Positions 1 through 47,540 of a stretch of DNA of 64,000 nucleotides are shown here, piece by piece. The position numbers and the translations under genes were made by a program. The stretch lies in contig CAOLHI010001477.1 of the NCBI GenBank assembly GCA_948474755.1, positions 248,001 through 312,000 on the forward strand, in the 5' to 3' direction. The stretch is from Ctenosaura bakeri. Lineage: Eukaryota; Chordata; Lepidosauria; Squamata; Iguanidae. The first letter of the stretch is position 1. Each line of letters begins with the position of its first letter. Below the pieces are notes generated by a model. That model made no database searches. It was not told where the DNA came from and saw only the letters and a list, made by a program, of their open reading frames with translations.

Positions 1-3000
1 GGACCATATGGCTGCTTTATAAAGTTGTTGTATAGAGACACCTGTGAGTAAAGCTGCAGAAGTGACAATAGGCTTTATTGAGTCTCCTTTGATGCTAGGT
101 GGAATAGGATTTTTTAGCAAGTGTATAGGTCAATCACCCAGAGATAGCTGGAGCAGAATAGCAAACCATGGCTGACACAGCCAATATGAAACCACCAGTA
201 TAGTGTCAGACCTGTCCCTCTGCAGCTTGATCACTTTCAGAAGAAGAGGAAACAGAGGAAACAGGTATGACAGAGTATCCATCAGCCTGCAAAGAAACAA
301 ATTGCTGAGGGAATTCTGCCTATCCTGCTCTGGACAATATTTATGATCATTTTGCATTTTCAGGGGCAATAAGGTCTATAGAAAGTTCCTGTAGAGGGTT
401 TCCTTCAAACATTAGTGATGAGAGAAAGGCCTTCTCAGGATAACAATCACTTGTGATGAAGAATGGAGGAATGACTGAAAGTGTCTGGAGAAAGAGGCTT
501 GGCTGTGCTGATGATGTATGATGGATTAGAAAATCAAAAATGGCATTCAGGAGAGGAGATTTGTGTACTTTGTCCGCCATAGAGGAGTTCTACAAACATT
601 GTGAGGCCCAGAATGGCTGGAATTCCCTAATGGATGACACATACAAACTATCCATTACATTTGTGTATGTCCTTTTTTTGGGTGGTGGAAGGTTTAGCAT
701 TCCTTTTCTCCCTCTGCAGTACCCAAAGTCCCCCTCCGAATTTATTGTAAACCCCTTGAAGTCACCTCACATGGCTATTCTGTGCTTTACAGAGGGAAGT
801 CAGGATCAGAGAAGTGTCTGGCTATATTCTCATAGCCAGATGCACATTGATGACATCAGCACTGAAATCAGTGGGAGCCCTCTGCATCTGGCTATAGGGA
901 AATAGACATATGCTTTTCTGATCTTGACAGCTTGCTATGAAGCATGGAATGGCTGTGTGAGGTGGGTTCAAGGGTTTACAGATTTACAGTAAGTTAGGAG
1001 GAACATATATGGCCCAGAGTAACATAGGGCTGCACATGGATATTTATGCTATGCTGAAAGGATGTTGTACTGAGTACTGATTCCGCTTCCTTGGTGGTTG
1101 AAACATTAGGATTAAAGTGGTGGAAGAATCACACTTGTAGACATTAAAAGTTCAGTTGTGAGAGACATCTTATAGCAGTTGTGACTGCCATAAGTCCCAA
1201 CAGTTGTGGAATGGTTAAGAGTGGAATGGCAAGAAGCATACAGCACCCTATGACTTAATACTTGAGGGCTTCTGCCCTGTCCAATGGTTTTCTGCCCTGT
1301 CAACTGACAGTTTGGAGCAAACTGAATCTAGTAACACTCCAAGTATATCTGTCCTGCTGGATGGAGAACAGATTTGAGTTCACTTTGAGTCCTAAACTGT
1401 GGAGGAGAGTGTGTGGAATGGATGTCACAATACAACTTGTCCTGGGAAGATGCCACCAACAGACAATAATCTAAGTTGGGAAATAACTTACAAACTTGTA
1501 AATAATGTTCAGATCCTGAGGGATGAAATCATCACTGCCATGCGCTTTGTGAAGACCCTTGGCACTGGAATGGACAGACTGAAGGGATGGACCTTATATA
1601 GGTAGAGCGTCTTGCCAATAGAAGACCTGAGAAACTTTCAATAGTGAGGATGTATTTTGATATGGAAACAGGCATACTTCATGTCTATCAAGGCTTGGCG
1701 AAAGAATGGTGAGGAAAATGACCATCTTGAATTTCTAGGGTGGATGTAAAAACTGACTTTGTGTAAATCCAGGATTGGGCACAAGTCACCATCCCTCTTT
1801 GGTGCCCTGAAGTACCAGAAGAAATCTCCTGTGTGTTTGTATTGATCTAGAAGATGCTGTTCTGATCCTTCCCCAAGAGAGAAGCAATCTTTTCTCAGAA
1901 CTCAAGAACATGGGATAGGATGGGAAATGGCAATGGGATGGCAAGTGAAGAATTCTATGATTTAACACAAAGAGTCAACACCCAAGAATCTTTAATGTTC
2001 CACCAGATGTCGGTGGTGACATTTGGGATTCTGAGGGGTAAAGGGCTTAGAAGAGAGAAGAAATGTTAAAGACAGACTTGGAAGAGCCTGAGTATCATTT
2101 TGAGGATCCCAGCCGATGAGGCTGTCACTATGTGGTCTCCTCTGCTGGGTTCCAAATACTAGAGAAAAAGGAGTCTAAGGGAGATTTAAACCTTGTGAAG
2201 GGTATTGATGGAGGCTGCTTCCCACAGCATTGGTATTGTCTTTGATATTGATACTGCACTCTTAAAGTTGTCCAAGCCTTAAAAAGATGGACCATCATTT
2301 CATCTGTTTTTGAATTAAATAGACCTTCTCCATAGGGCAGAAGGCTCTCAATATGTCTCTTGGTGTCCTTTAAAACACCAAGGGAATGAAACCATGCATA
2401 TTTTCTTAACATTACTGCATCAGACATTACTTTAGCTTCACAGTCTGCAGTGTGTTGTGCTACTATAGAATTGAAGTTGTTGGTACCAACAGCTGGTCTG
2501 TGCCTGGAGTTTCATGATACTGAACTCAGTGTAATCAGATTGTTGGTGCTTTCCATCACTGGTACCAAAGATGAAGTCAGCTCCACATACAATTTCAGAA
2601 TGAAACCTGAACTATTTTCAACCAGATCTTTACACCAAGGTAAGTCTTTCAGTTTAGACTTATGTTTGTCCTCACTTTTTGAGTCCTTTTTCAAGTTTTT
2701 TATGTTGGCAGATGTACATGAGAAGCTAAACATTTACCACTGGTCTAAGGATGTTAAGTACAGACAACTCCTTTGCCCGCAGCAGGAAGTGGTAGAACAG
2801 CCAAAACTCCCGCTACAGCAACCATAGTAGCCAATGGAATTGACAGTGATGGGGCTGGTGGAAAATAACAGCACTGGTGGAGTCAAGGCAGAATCCAAGT
2901 CAACCAAGCCAGGTGGTATTGAGAAGACTATCACTGCCAAGGTGGAACATAGAGAAGTCTGTACTGAAAACAGAGCTCACAGTGACAGAGAAGCAGAATC

Positions 3001-3672
3001 AGTACAAGAGTCAAACTGAGATGAAACCATGCATGTCTTCATAACTGCTGGTTTTTTAAGAGACTCCTTAGTGGAAAACTTAGCAACCAGAATAAAGCAT
3101 GTTCTAATAACAAGAAGCTGCTTCATCTGCCACGTTCAGTGATTCCTCCTGGCAATAAAGCTTAAGGAACGATGCTCTGTTATAGAGAGCTAGGGCAGTG
3201 AAGCTGCAGCAAATGGAGCACTAGTGTACAATATGGACCTCTCCGAAGCAAAATTAGCATTTATAGTGCTTGTCAGGCAGAGGATCTTTCCTTCCACAAG
3301 AAATACAAGATTTGGAAAAAGAAGAAGAGGCCATAAAAAGTGCAAGAGTAGGGACAGCCAAAGCTCTGAACTAAAGAGGGTTTTTCACCCCTTGGAGAGC
3401 ATGGATAGCAAGAAGAAATGGAAATAGAAGATTCAAAAGAAGAGGTACCAAAGTGAGGAGGAGGTTACTGCACAGAGAACAGAGCAAACAATATTGCTCT
3501 CACAGCATAGAACAGCTGAGGGGAACGTAGTTTTGGTGACCTAGAGCTTGTGCGGTTGGAGGAAGAGGTAGCGTTCCTGCTAAGAGCTACTAAGCTCTAG
3601 AAAATTTGAAACGAGGGCTCTGGGCAGGCTCAAAACCATTTGTGGGCAGCGCAGAGACCATGATGAAGTTAA
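1..3672 (-). mobile_element. DIRS-type retrotransposon relic A (5' part; 3' part cut by window start)
   Basis: Decayed relative of the intact DIRS element at 29984-36067. The minus strand at 130-369 keeps the methyltransferase-like block (LLPLFPLLLKVIKLQ, ILVVSYWLCQPWF), aligning to LLYAFPPFPLLGRTI and ILVAPYWPRQHWF of the intact copy. The minus strand at 2128-2427 keeps a gag segment (EGLFNSKTDE against EGLFNSSTDE). The right end at about 3640-3672 (gcagagaccatgatgaag) corresponds to the terminus cacagagaccacgaagaag. It has many stops, frameshifts and lost CpGs. RT and RNase H sequence between the two blocks is too decayed for clear reading. It lies downstream of MSH3, in the same orientation as the gene. 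Confidence 0.8.
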
Positions 3673-3913
3673 CCTTCTGGAATTTCCTTCCAACATGATA
3701 CTGGTTTTTAAATATAAAGAACAGTCATAGTGTTTGCCACTGATTTCCCATTTTTACTTTATGTCTGTATTTTATAGGCAGCACAGTAATTTGATAGACA
3801 TTATCTGTCTCATAAATGGGATTCAATCTTATTATGACTGGCAAACTCAAATGCACCTGTCTTTCAGGAGAGGGGATTGCAAATTAATTTTCAGTAGTAC
3901 CAGCATCAAATGA

Positions 3914-4145
3914 GAGCCAGTGTGGTATAATAGTTTGGGTGATGGACTAGTACACTGGAGACTAGGGTTCAAATCCCCACTTGGCCATGGAAGCCCACTG
4001 GGTGCCCTTGGAAAAGTCACACACTCTCAACCTCACAGGGTGGCAACAACACCCTCTGAACAAATCATGCCAAGAAAACCTCATGATAGGTTTACTATAG
4101 GGTCGCCATTAAGTATAAAACAACTTGAAGGCACACAACAACAAG
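3914..4145 (+). repeat. tRNA-derived SINE
   Basis: Starts gagccagtgtggtataatag, has a pol III B box (gggttcaaatcccc) near 3965, the conserved body (ccactgggtgcccttggaaaagt) and ends gaaggcacacaacaacaag. At least seven further copies of the same family occur in the window. Confidence 0.85.
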
Positions 4146-5063
4146 CAAGCCACAATAAAACTGTAGAGATCTTTACTACAGTATTGTAGGCTAGCATCTT
4201 AAACATCTTTGCTGTATGAGCATTCTGGGCCACATATGGTCCATCCAATGAGGAATACACTGTGACAAACCATAACTTGTTCCCATAGTTTGTGTTTTGG
4301 CATTGTATTGCATTATGCTAGATGGCAAGTATGTTTCGGAGAGTTTATGAAGCTTGAGCGACAGAAGTAGAATGTTGGATGAATCTGTATATGGTCTGTG
4401 ATTGGTGAGAGAACGTGAGGGGGGTGCTCTAAGGCTAAGGATGCATCAGACAGGAATAAATGTAACTATAGCTTGAAATAGTCTGAGAGTTTAAAAGACA
4501 ATGTGAAGGTGGATTATATTGCCTTAAGACAAGCTGGTTTATAGTTATTAAAATCAAAGCTCCATAAATGTATTAAATTGGATTTGATAAACTTTTATTA
4601 TTTTTTTCATCATAACCACACCCACTGCCTGATCACTATACCATTACTGTAGCTAGCGTAGAGCCTGAAAGATAGAAGAACAGCTGCTACATTAGAACAG
4701 CCTCATTTCATATTTCAGGAATTAGACTCACTGAGGATCCTGATACCTCTGCACCCATGAGAAGAGTGTGGTGATACTGAAGCAAGATTATCACAGGTAA
4801 TGGTTAGGACCTTGATCACCACAGTGCTGATAATGACACAGTCACCTATGAGGCAGGTGATCAGTATCCATATTTTTTTAAAAAAAATCTGTATGCATAA
4901 GGTATGAAACACTCTTCTGTATAACTGAACAGATGGTAAATAGAATTACTATATTATTCTACAATGACTTAGTAAAGCCTTTGACGTCTAAAGACTTTAT
5001 CCAATTTGTACATGTATATGGCTTTAAAAGATTTTAACTTGCTTTGTTTTAGATCATTTGTAT

Positions 5064-5073
5064 TTTATTTATT
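5064..5073 (-). promoter_or_regulatory. candidate poly(A) signal for MSH3
   Basis: Two overlapping AATAAA hexamers read on the minus strand, about 1.34 kb after the MSH3 stop. Another AATAAA is at 4594-4599. The region is very AT-rich, so chance matches are expected. Transcript data would be needed to choose between them. Confidence 0.2.
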
Positions 5074-6409
5074 TTTTTACTGAGTTAAATTTTAAATTGC
5101 TTAAATTGAGTTTCTTATACTCTGCCTTAAGACCTTCTAATACACAGCTGGATTCAAATATCTCATTCATAAATAAAAATTAATAAATATTAATTCAAAG
5201 GAATGACTTACTATTCTATCTTGTAATTGACTCAGAAACAAAGTGTACTCTTTTAAAAATATGTTATCTAATGCAATATTATTTTCATGTTTTTACATCA
5301 GTAATTACAGCCAACTTGATCTAATAGCAAAAATCTTTTAAAATATGCATATTAAATATAGTTTTGGAGACAACATTGGCAAGGATTGCCCTTGTGAAAC
5401 ATGATATGAGGACACATAATAAAATGTTTGTTTTCAATGAATAAACTGATCGTAAGGAATATTAAAAACTAAACATTAAGGTTGAATATGTCAATTGTTT
5501 TTAAATAATTCTTAAGGCCTAGTCACATTAGGCAACATCCAAGGGATCAATTAGGCATTGATCCATATCAATGCCTGTAAAATTAAAACATAATCCTGCC
5601 CCCCTACAAAAACATGCCCCTCTGCAGCTCTCCATGGCATTAAAAATCTGCTTCACAGGTCCAAGTCTCTAGAACAAACTTTTAAAATGCAGGAGTGTAG
5701 GAATGACAACTCTGGTAGAATAAGCAAGATCTAGCAGAACTGTACCACTGGAGGGCATACTCCTTTCTTGTGACAAAATGTTCTGCCTCTGATAGGCCTT
5801 GCACGTTTCCCTGATCATATCAAAGTCCATATGAAAGGCTCACTCAGTGATTTCCTAATACAGCACAATTATTACATGGCAAAACAGATGAGATGGCAGA
5901 AAACCCATCAACAGATCATGCATTTTTTTGGTTTAAAATTAAAAGCAACTATAGGCTTAACACCCCCCATATATTTTCCTAAAGTACCCTATGTCATTAT
6001 TTGTCCCATGGGAAAAACAAATTAAGAGCCATCTGGAATATATGCTTCTCTTCAATGGGCTTCAGAATAATTTCAACTAAGAAAATTGCATGGGAAGGAA
6101 AGTCCCTCAGCTCTATTGTTCCTTTAATTTTTTTTTAAATGCAAATTTCAGACATGGGTCTTCTACTTTCGTTCACAGGATGCTGCTCTAGTACTTTCCT
6201 CCAAACATTATAACTGGAAGCAGTTTATATGAATTTAACAGTCATGACCATGTGAACTAGCCATTAGCCACCTAAATTCCACTACCGTATCCATTAAGTA
6301 ATCTGAAATTTCAGTTTGAATGTATTTCGTTGTCTAACAACTTATTTTAAATCTTCTGTGCTCCTTTCATTTTCAGTTGGCAGACTCTGAAGAATTGTTA
6401 AGGTTGGTT

Positions 6410-40020
<33,611 letters not shown>

Positions 40021-41365
40021 CTGTAAAAATTTTTTAAAAATAATCTGAAGTTTTTAGGAAGCTTTCATTTAAGAGTACACTGAACAGATGTTGATGCCAA
40101 AGGTCTCTATACTGGGGAAAGATCATACTGTTGCTAGCGTCAAAGATAATGGAACTATTGTCACTGATAGTGAAAGTGCTTGAGATTTGATTGATCTTGT
40201 AGCAGGAGACGCTGCATGTGAGGGTTTAGAGGAAACAATAACAGAAACACTGTAAAGTGTTTAGGTGAAAAGCCCTATGGCTTAAGGCATGTTGGCAATG
40301 CCTGCATATCTCAGTTGCATGCTCTTTTCTCAAACATAACAGGCAACATAAGGATTCATCAGTATTTGGTATCTTAGCCCTATATCTCATACACTTCCTT
40401 CAAAAAGCCCTTCCAGGCCATTAGCCCAAGAAAGAAGTGGGGGGGGAACCACATAAATGTCATCCAGATAAATTAAAATAAAGAAAATATTAAAATCCAA
40501 TAAAGAGAGATCAAAATAGAAGATGATACAGATTGAGTAAAAAATGTTAAAATGCTTCAAGTTCAAGGACTCCAAAGGAAACAATTTGCACATATATGTT
40601 TGAGCTGCAGTGGATGGAAAGAATGAGAAAAAGAGTGGAAGCACTAGACAGACATGTGGTGAGGAGGTACAGTTCCTGCCAAACAGCTCTAAAACATTCA
40701 GAGAACAGCCTGTACAGGCACACAGTGACTGAACACATGAAAGTCAGGGAGACCATGAAGCTATTCACTACATCTGCATATCAAGCCTGATTATATTCAA
40801 GATACTGATTTCATAGCTATAAAACCCAAACAGTGACAGACATTAAAAACGAAAGTGGCACGCAACTGTACAGAAAAGAACCTTTAATGTTGCCTATGGA
40901 TTTCCTGTCAACAGTCTCTTGACCAGAAACATTTCTGTATCTTGGCTTCTATAGTGGAACTGACTCTGGCTAAAAGAAAAGAATTTGAATAGGGATATGA
41001 GCCATGACTCATCCCTTTTGTTGCTAACAAAAAAGTCTTTAAAAAAAATGTACCTCTTGTCTTTAAAATCAGATATTCTCCCTGTTCCTACTGTACTGGG
41101 GCAGTTCCATGGTTCAATACATGGAATTACTGTCATCACATTAGCATTTGGTCCTCCAATACTTTGATTTCCATATAACTAGCTAGTCACTAGTGTCACC
41201 TCAAAGGAAAAGCTTTCTTCAATAGATTGGAATTTTTTTTCTTAAGGGAAATAAACTTGAACCAGTACTATTAGTGCTGCATGAGACAGACTTACTTTAG
41301 TTTCTGAAAAAAGATTAAAGAATTCTGTTGGACTAGAAATTATTTTAAAACAATGATCCATTTCA

Positions 41366-41585
41366 TTGCTGTTTTCGTGTGCCTTCAAGTTGTTGTGTGA
41401 CTTACACAAACCTATCACTAGGTTCTTTTGGCAAGATTTCTTCCAAAGTTTGCCACTGCTTTCCTTTGAGGCTAAGAGAGTGTGACTCAGCTATGGTCAC
41501 TCAGTGGATTTCCATGGCTGATCAGGGATTTGAAACCTAGTCTCTCAAACTCCTACTCAAACACTCAAACCACTATGCCTTGATT
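41366..41585 (-). repeat. tRNA-derived SINE
   Basis: The plus strand begins gctgttttcgtgtgccttca and ends ctcaaaccactatgcc, an inverted SINE with decayed B box (gatttgaaacctagtctc). Confidence 0.75.
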
Positions 41586-41966
41586 CTCTTCTATTTCTTT
41601 AGCCTTCAGCATTTTGGCTAAGATGTTGTGCTAAGCAACATCTAGCTATCACATAAAAGAAAAGCTTATTCACAAGTAAGCAGATGTAATATTGCACCTT
41701 AAATCTGTTATATTTGCACATGATTAAAAGACACAGATCTGAAAAGACTATTTTTGAGATCACCACCACCAACTGCCTATAACAGGAACAATATGCAGCT
41801 GTTCTGAAGCCAAGACTTCAGACAGATTAAGTTGTTCACATTTGTAGACTAAAAGAAGTGTTTCTTCACAAAACACTTCATTAATTTATGGAATTCTTTG
41901 CCTGAAAATGATGACAGCAACCTTCCAAATAAAGCTTTTGAAAAGATTAATTAAATTAATGGAAAA

Positions 41967-44900
41967 GAATGGGTTCCTTACCTCTAACTGTGGTTCTTCA
42001 ATTGGTCGTCTGTGAACTCACACAAATGGATTTACTGTACCTGCTACAGCTGAAATTCAAGCATTTTGGTGGTATCCCCTCCTCCTCTGATCCTTGGGAT
42101 CAGCCCTATACCTGCTCAAACCCTCAGCTCCATGAAGAATGAAGCAGCAGCCAGGGGGAGATCATGATACACAGTGGGGAAGATGGGAGGGTGTTGTGTG
42201 AATTCACAAATGACTATTTGAAGAACGATGGTTACACATAAGCAACCTGTTCCTCTTCTTCATAGTCTCTGTGAATCACACAAATGGAAGACTAGCAAGC
42301 TACTCCTCACAGGAGGTGGGAGTGTCATGCACCGCAAGAAAACAACACAGCTCTACCAAAGGCAGCAACAGCCCTAAACCTGGTGTCCAGTCAGTGATCA
42401 GTAATACATGTCAGGGGTTGAGAACAAGTGGCTGCCTTGCAAATGTCCTCCAGAGTCATGCCTCTCAAGAAGGCCAACAAAGTTCTTGGTAACCTGATGC
42501 AGGAGCCCTGATTAAGATGAAGAAGAGGAATGAACCAAAGCTGTCTGGGCCACACAGAGTAATCAGGATGCACTTTGTCTTGTTGCTGAGAATTCTGGCA
42601 ATCACTCTCATGATAAAAGAAAGCAGGAGAAATGTACATGATGGGGCTTCCCCAATGAAACAGGAAGGTGTCTCTGAGAGAGTCCTTCCCCCTATGTGCC
42701 CTGGAACAGTACATCTGGAGGGATCTGTTCTATGCTAATGAAAAGAGATCCACCTCTCGAATATCCCAGCTCAAGGACACAGCATGAAGCATGTCAGGAT
42801 GAAGTTTCCATTTGTGGCAAGAGTTTGGAGCTTTGCTTACAGTGTTGACTAGGACACTTTCTTCTCCTGGGAATGGAATCACAGAGATGGAGATGTTCCT
42901 GTTGATGCAACAGGCCCACAGACAAAGTGTGAGATGAAACAGGGTATTCTATTTTGTTCCTCCCTGTTTGTTCAGGTAGTATACCACCATGATGTTGTCA
43001 GACTACCTGAACAACTTTGCCATATGGGAGAACTTTAAAGGCCCAGAAGGTTGATTCTACCACCAATATCTTGAGAGAGTTGATGTGGAGATAGCATTAT
43101 TCCTCTCTTCAATGACCCTTGACTGACAACTTTCCATGTGAGCTCCCCAACTTTCCACGGAAATGTCTGTGATCACAAAGGTTGTGGGTTGATGTAGAAG
43201 GAGGGGCACACCCACCTAGATGTTCTTGAGAATGAACCATCACTCCAGGAAGCGATTAATGGCCCTCAGTATGGTGAGATGAACTCAGAGAGAGCTGAAA
43301 AGTGGGTCAAAGCAGGGCAGGCCTACAGAGTGCCCATCTGAAGCCTTGTGTACAATGTTACTGAGGTCATGGAGCCATAAGCCATGAGCCCAGTAGCACA
43401 TGGATGTCCCTGGCAGTCACTCTGTGGGTGAACTGGCACTGCAGGCTAGCTTTCATCAAATTTTTGAGACTCTGATCCACTAGATATGCAATGAAGACAT
43501 GAGAGTCAAGAATGGCCCCAGTGAACTGGACTGCCTGAATTAGCTGCAGATAACTTCTCATTATTCACAATCTGTTCCAGCTCACTGCGGAGGTAAGGTG
43601 TCATTTTGATATTGGTGAGAAAGCAGATCTTGAAATGGGCAACAAGGAGCCAATAGCTGACAAAAGGAAATACACTGACACCTTACCATCCAGCCACCAA
43701 CAGCATGCACTTTGTGAAAACACAAGGTATAGTAGAAAGTCTGAAAGGAAGTATGGAGACATGATAGCCCTCCTTCTCACAGCAAAACATAGGCGGCACT
43801 GGTGTGATACACCACTGTGTATCACAATGTACACCACACAGTATACACTGTGTACACCACTGATTACAATATGAAATATGCTTCCTTCAACTTTTAGCAT
43901 CATAAACCAATCTCCTTCTTGCAACAGTGGCATGATGGTGCCAAGAGTGACCATCCAGGAGTATTCAGGCTGGATATAAAAGTTAACATCTCTCAGATCT
44001 AGGGTGGGATGAAGGCCTCCATCTTTCTTTGACACAAAAAATAGGTGGAGAAAACCCTGTGCGATGCAGAAGGTACAAAAGGGTTTGATGATGCCCTTCA
44101 GAAAAGTGTTGATTTCCTCAAGAAGGCACTGGAGTGGGGAGCAATGCAGATTACCTCCACAGGGGATAGTCCCAAAATTCTATGTCATATCCCCTCAGAA
44201 GGCTATCTAGAACCCAGGTATCAGATGTTATAGCAGCCCAGGCTTGATGGTAAGGTTGTAATCTATTGCAAAAAGGAGGAGTGGTGAGAAGAAGGCCAAC
44301 AAGAAAGTCAAAGACGGAGCTTGCCCTGGTCACCAGAGTTTTTGTGATAAGTGTGCAGATGGTATTTAGCAACTGAGGAGGATGTTTGCTAGGAAGACAG
44401 CAGGAACACTGATGTTCTGGACCATCTGGGTTTCAAGGGACTGAAGTAATGCTTCAATCCAGAGGATTGCCTGGACCATTCATATTGGGATCTGGACAAG
44501 TGGGCCTGAGTTTGGAATCTAAATTTATTTGCAGTTGTATGCATTTTATGCATATACTCCAGTTTATCATCTGTCTTCTTGTTAAAGAGGCCAACTCTCA
44601 TTGAATGGAAGATCCTCTATAGTCATTCAAGCTTGATGTAACAATCCAGAAAATTGTAGCCATGTGTACCGTCCACGCACAATAGCTCTCGCCAGTGCTT
44701 TACCACTGCAGCCAACAACAGGAGGAGAAGGTGGAAATAGAGCCTTCTTGTCTGGAGCAGCCAGTGGAATAGTACAACAGGGCACATGGCCCTTGGTGGG
44801 CAATCTAGAGAACAGTTGCAGAGCATCCACAGACAACGCTATTATCTCTCCCTCTGAGGTTGTAACAACTTGAATGATTTGTGGCAATTCCTCCACAGAA

Positions 44901-45854
44901 GGGTTAACATGCATCTCTCGAACCAGAGAGTGACTGGATTGTATCAAACCTGATCCTGAGACTTCCCTCTCTTATACCTGCTCCATACAGGGCTGGAGCA
45001 CTCCCTGTGGAATGGACAGCAGAGGCCTTGATACATCTTTTCTCTTTTTCCATTTCTTGTAATGTCTCTTTTCAGAGCAATGGTTTGAAGAGGCTTCTGC
45101 TCTGAGAGATTGAGCTGGTGTCAATGGAAATTGAGACTGAGTCTCCAACTGAACATCACAAAGAGATATCAATGACTCCTCCAGTCATACAGTAGGTCTG
45201 GAAGCAGTATGAAATGGAAGCTCTTAGCACCATATTTTGTACTTTAGTCTTGTAAAGACCTTTTAACAGCAAAATAGTCAGAGGAGCCACAGGCAATCAG
45301 TGCAGATGAGAACTATGGAACCAAACCACAAGCAGAATTGGGAGCACATCCATAATGGTCAAAACTTGCTCATACAGAAGAGCTTTACATCAAGATGACC
45401 CATTTTTCCACGCTTGAAAAGCCATTGCCTTCCAGTGAGCACACAACCCAACACTGTGGTCTTCCAACTACCCATCAATACTAGGAATTGTAACTCTGCA
45501 AGAAGTGTACTTCTTAAAAGAACCCAAGGGCATTTTGACTAGTGAGGAAAACCAAAAAGTCAAAGCCAAAATGAAGGCAAAAAAGTCCAAGTCACAACAG
45601 TCCAAACCAGAAACAGACAAGTCCAAAGCGAAAGCCAAATCAAGATCCAAAAAGAAGAAGTCAAAACACAGTCTGATAATCAAAGAGCCAGAAAAAAAGT
45701 AGTAAAGCAAGAGATACAACTCACCAATAGCTCCCTCAATGCTACTGCTGTGGTGGACAAAAAGGAAAGGAGAGTTTGAGTGAAAATTGTGTTGATATAC
45801 TACATAGGTCCAGTAAACACATTTGTGTGAGTCACAGAGAGCTTGAAAAAGAAC
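41967..45854 (-). mobile_element. DIRS relic D, all domains traceable, decayed
   Basis: The left end (ttccttacctctaactgtgg, from about 41967) matches the intact left terminus, and 42200-42290 preserves the internal complementary region. The right end at about 45820-45854 (gtcacagagagcttgaaaaa) matches the right terminus. The minus strand keeps the recombinase tail at 42391-42714 (LEDICKAATCSQPLTC), the RT at 43601-44035 (LDLRDVNFYIQPEYSWMVTL), a gag segment at 44389-44601 (GLFNKKTDDK) and the gag start near 45510 (FKKYTSCRVTIPS). Many stops are present. CpGs have largely decayed compared with the 29984 copy. Confidence 0.88.
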
Positions 45855-47304
45855 AATATACATCAACAGCTATTTGTCATGAAGGATATAAGGAACTTTC
45901 AGATCCACAGACTAGAGATTAAAAGTTCGAGACAGCTACTGTCTTTTTGTATGCCTCCTGAGCTTGCCAGAGGCATTAGGGGCATTATGAAAGAGAAGAT
46001 GCTGGACCAGATCTTTGGTGTAATCTAGCAGAGGCTATATTTTCATTTTCAAGATTCATGAGCAGGGATAGACAAATTCTGGCCTTCCAGATGTTTGGAA
46101 TTGCAACTCTTACTACCTCTACCCCCTGGTCACCACGGTGGCTAGGAGCTGGCAGGAAATGAAGCATCAACATCTGAAGAGCCACATCTTTCATACTTCT
46201 GCTCCTGAAGGAGAAAGCATCCATATGCCTTTATTATTTAGATCATCAGTGATCTTAGATAAATGTAATCCTGAATATGACTGGCCAAAAAGCACATCTT
46301 GTCAATCTGGAGATGTAAAGCCTTGAAAGATATCCCAGAAGGCTTTTCGTTACACAGAAAATTTTAATGTTCCCTAATAAAAGGATATAAAACTAAATGC
46401 TATGAAAAGCTACAATACGAGTGCTACCCGAACCAACACCACTGCAGTCTGAGAAAAGTTTCACAAACATTCTTTATGTATTCTTTACAATACATTGTCT
46501 TGTCAACATATTCTGAATCCTTTCCAACCGCCTTACCATACAGTCACAAACACATTTTCTGTTGTGTTGATAGAAGTCAAACCAAACACTACTATCAACT
46601 GACCTCCTCTGCTCTTCACTACAGGGATCCACCACCACTACCCCTGCTTTTATCTTCTTCTTCTACTTTTTCCTCTTAACCAATATTTTTCTTTAAAGAA
46701 AACTATATTGTTATTGAAGACTTTTGATGCTGAAGGCAAATTTTCTGCTAAACTATTCCTCTTTGGAGCCCCCTCTACATTTCTCAGACACATAAACATA
46801 GAGAAGAAAATAATCTTTGGAAAATTCTTTAAATCTGCCTTCAATTTCTTCAAGTAATGGATATTGTATTAAGAATTTTGTACCTGTGTGTCTATTCATT
46901 ACATTTATTTTTCTTTAACACATTTCTCAACTAATTGCAGAGTAAATGGACATGCTTTTTCTTGAATCACGGCTTTAAAAGCAGGGGGGAAATAAAATAC
47001 TCCACATGGCAATACACACTGGGGAATCGGAAGTGTGCCTGATAGTAAAGAGAAGTGAGAATTATGCCTGCTTAACTAAGGACCCTGCCCACATCAAAAC
47101 ATCCACCCTAATGTATGACTAGCCTCAGATAACATATGAAGAACCAACTACAACAAAAACATTACTATGGAGATGAAGAAAACTGAGTACAGTTGCTACT
47201 GAAAATTGATATGACTGATTATTAAGTTTGAACCTAAGTCAAATTTCAACTACAACTGTTTGCCCAATATTCCAAAGCCTGAACATTCTTTCAAATATTT
47301 ACAC

Positions 47305-47540
47305 TTAAGAGGGTGGGAACCACATGCCTGCCCCACATGCTTAAGATTGAAGCTCCTGTCTTTCCTCACAATTAGCTAAACTAGTTAAAGAGGTTGGGAG
47401 TTGCAGTGCAACAACATCTGAAGGTGGAAATCACATGCCTACCCCACACGTTAAGACTGCAGCTTCTGCCTTTCCTCACAATTTGCTAAACTGCTTAGGG
47501 GTGCTGGAAGTTGCAGCGCAACAACATCTGGAGGGCTACA
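47305..47540. repeat. tandem duplication, about 110 bp x 2
   Basis: Units begin gtgggaaccacatgcctgcc and gtggaaatcacatgcctacc. They share cctttcctcacaatt and end with gcaacaacatctg. The end of the unit resembles a widespread reptilian repeat (gcaacaacatctggagggc). Confidence 0.8.

Larger units (their letters stand above)
3672..6409. other. 3' flank / 3' UTR region of MSH3
   Basis: AT-rich non-coding DNA between the DIRS relic and the last MSH3 exon. It holds one SINE (3914-4145) and several possible poly(A) hexamers. I see no other gene. The extent of the 3' UTR cannot be set from sequence. Confidence 0.6.

Noticed and set aside
45505..45702. Lys/Ser-rich 65-codon plus-strand ORF
   Set aside because: Antisense of decayed gag sequence in DIRS relic D; low complexity.
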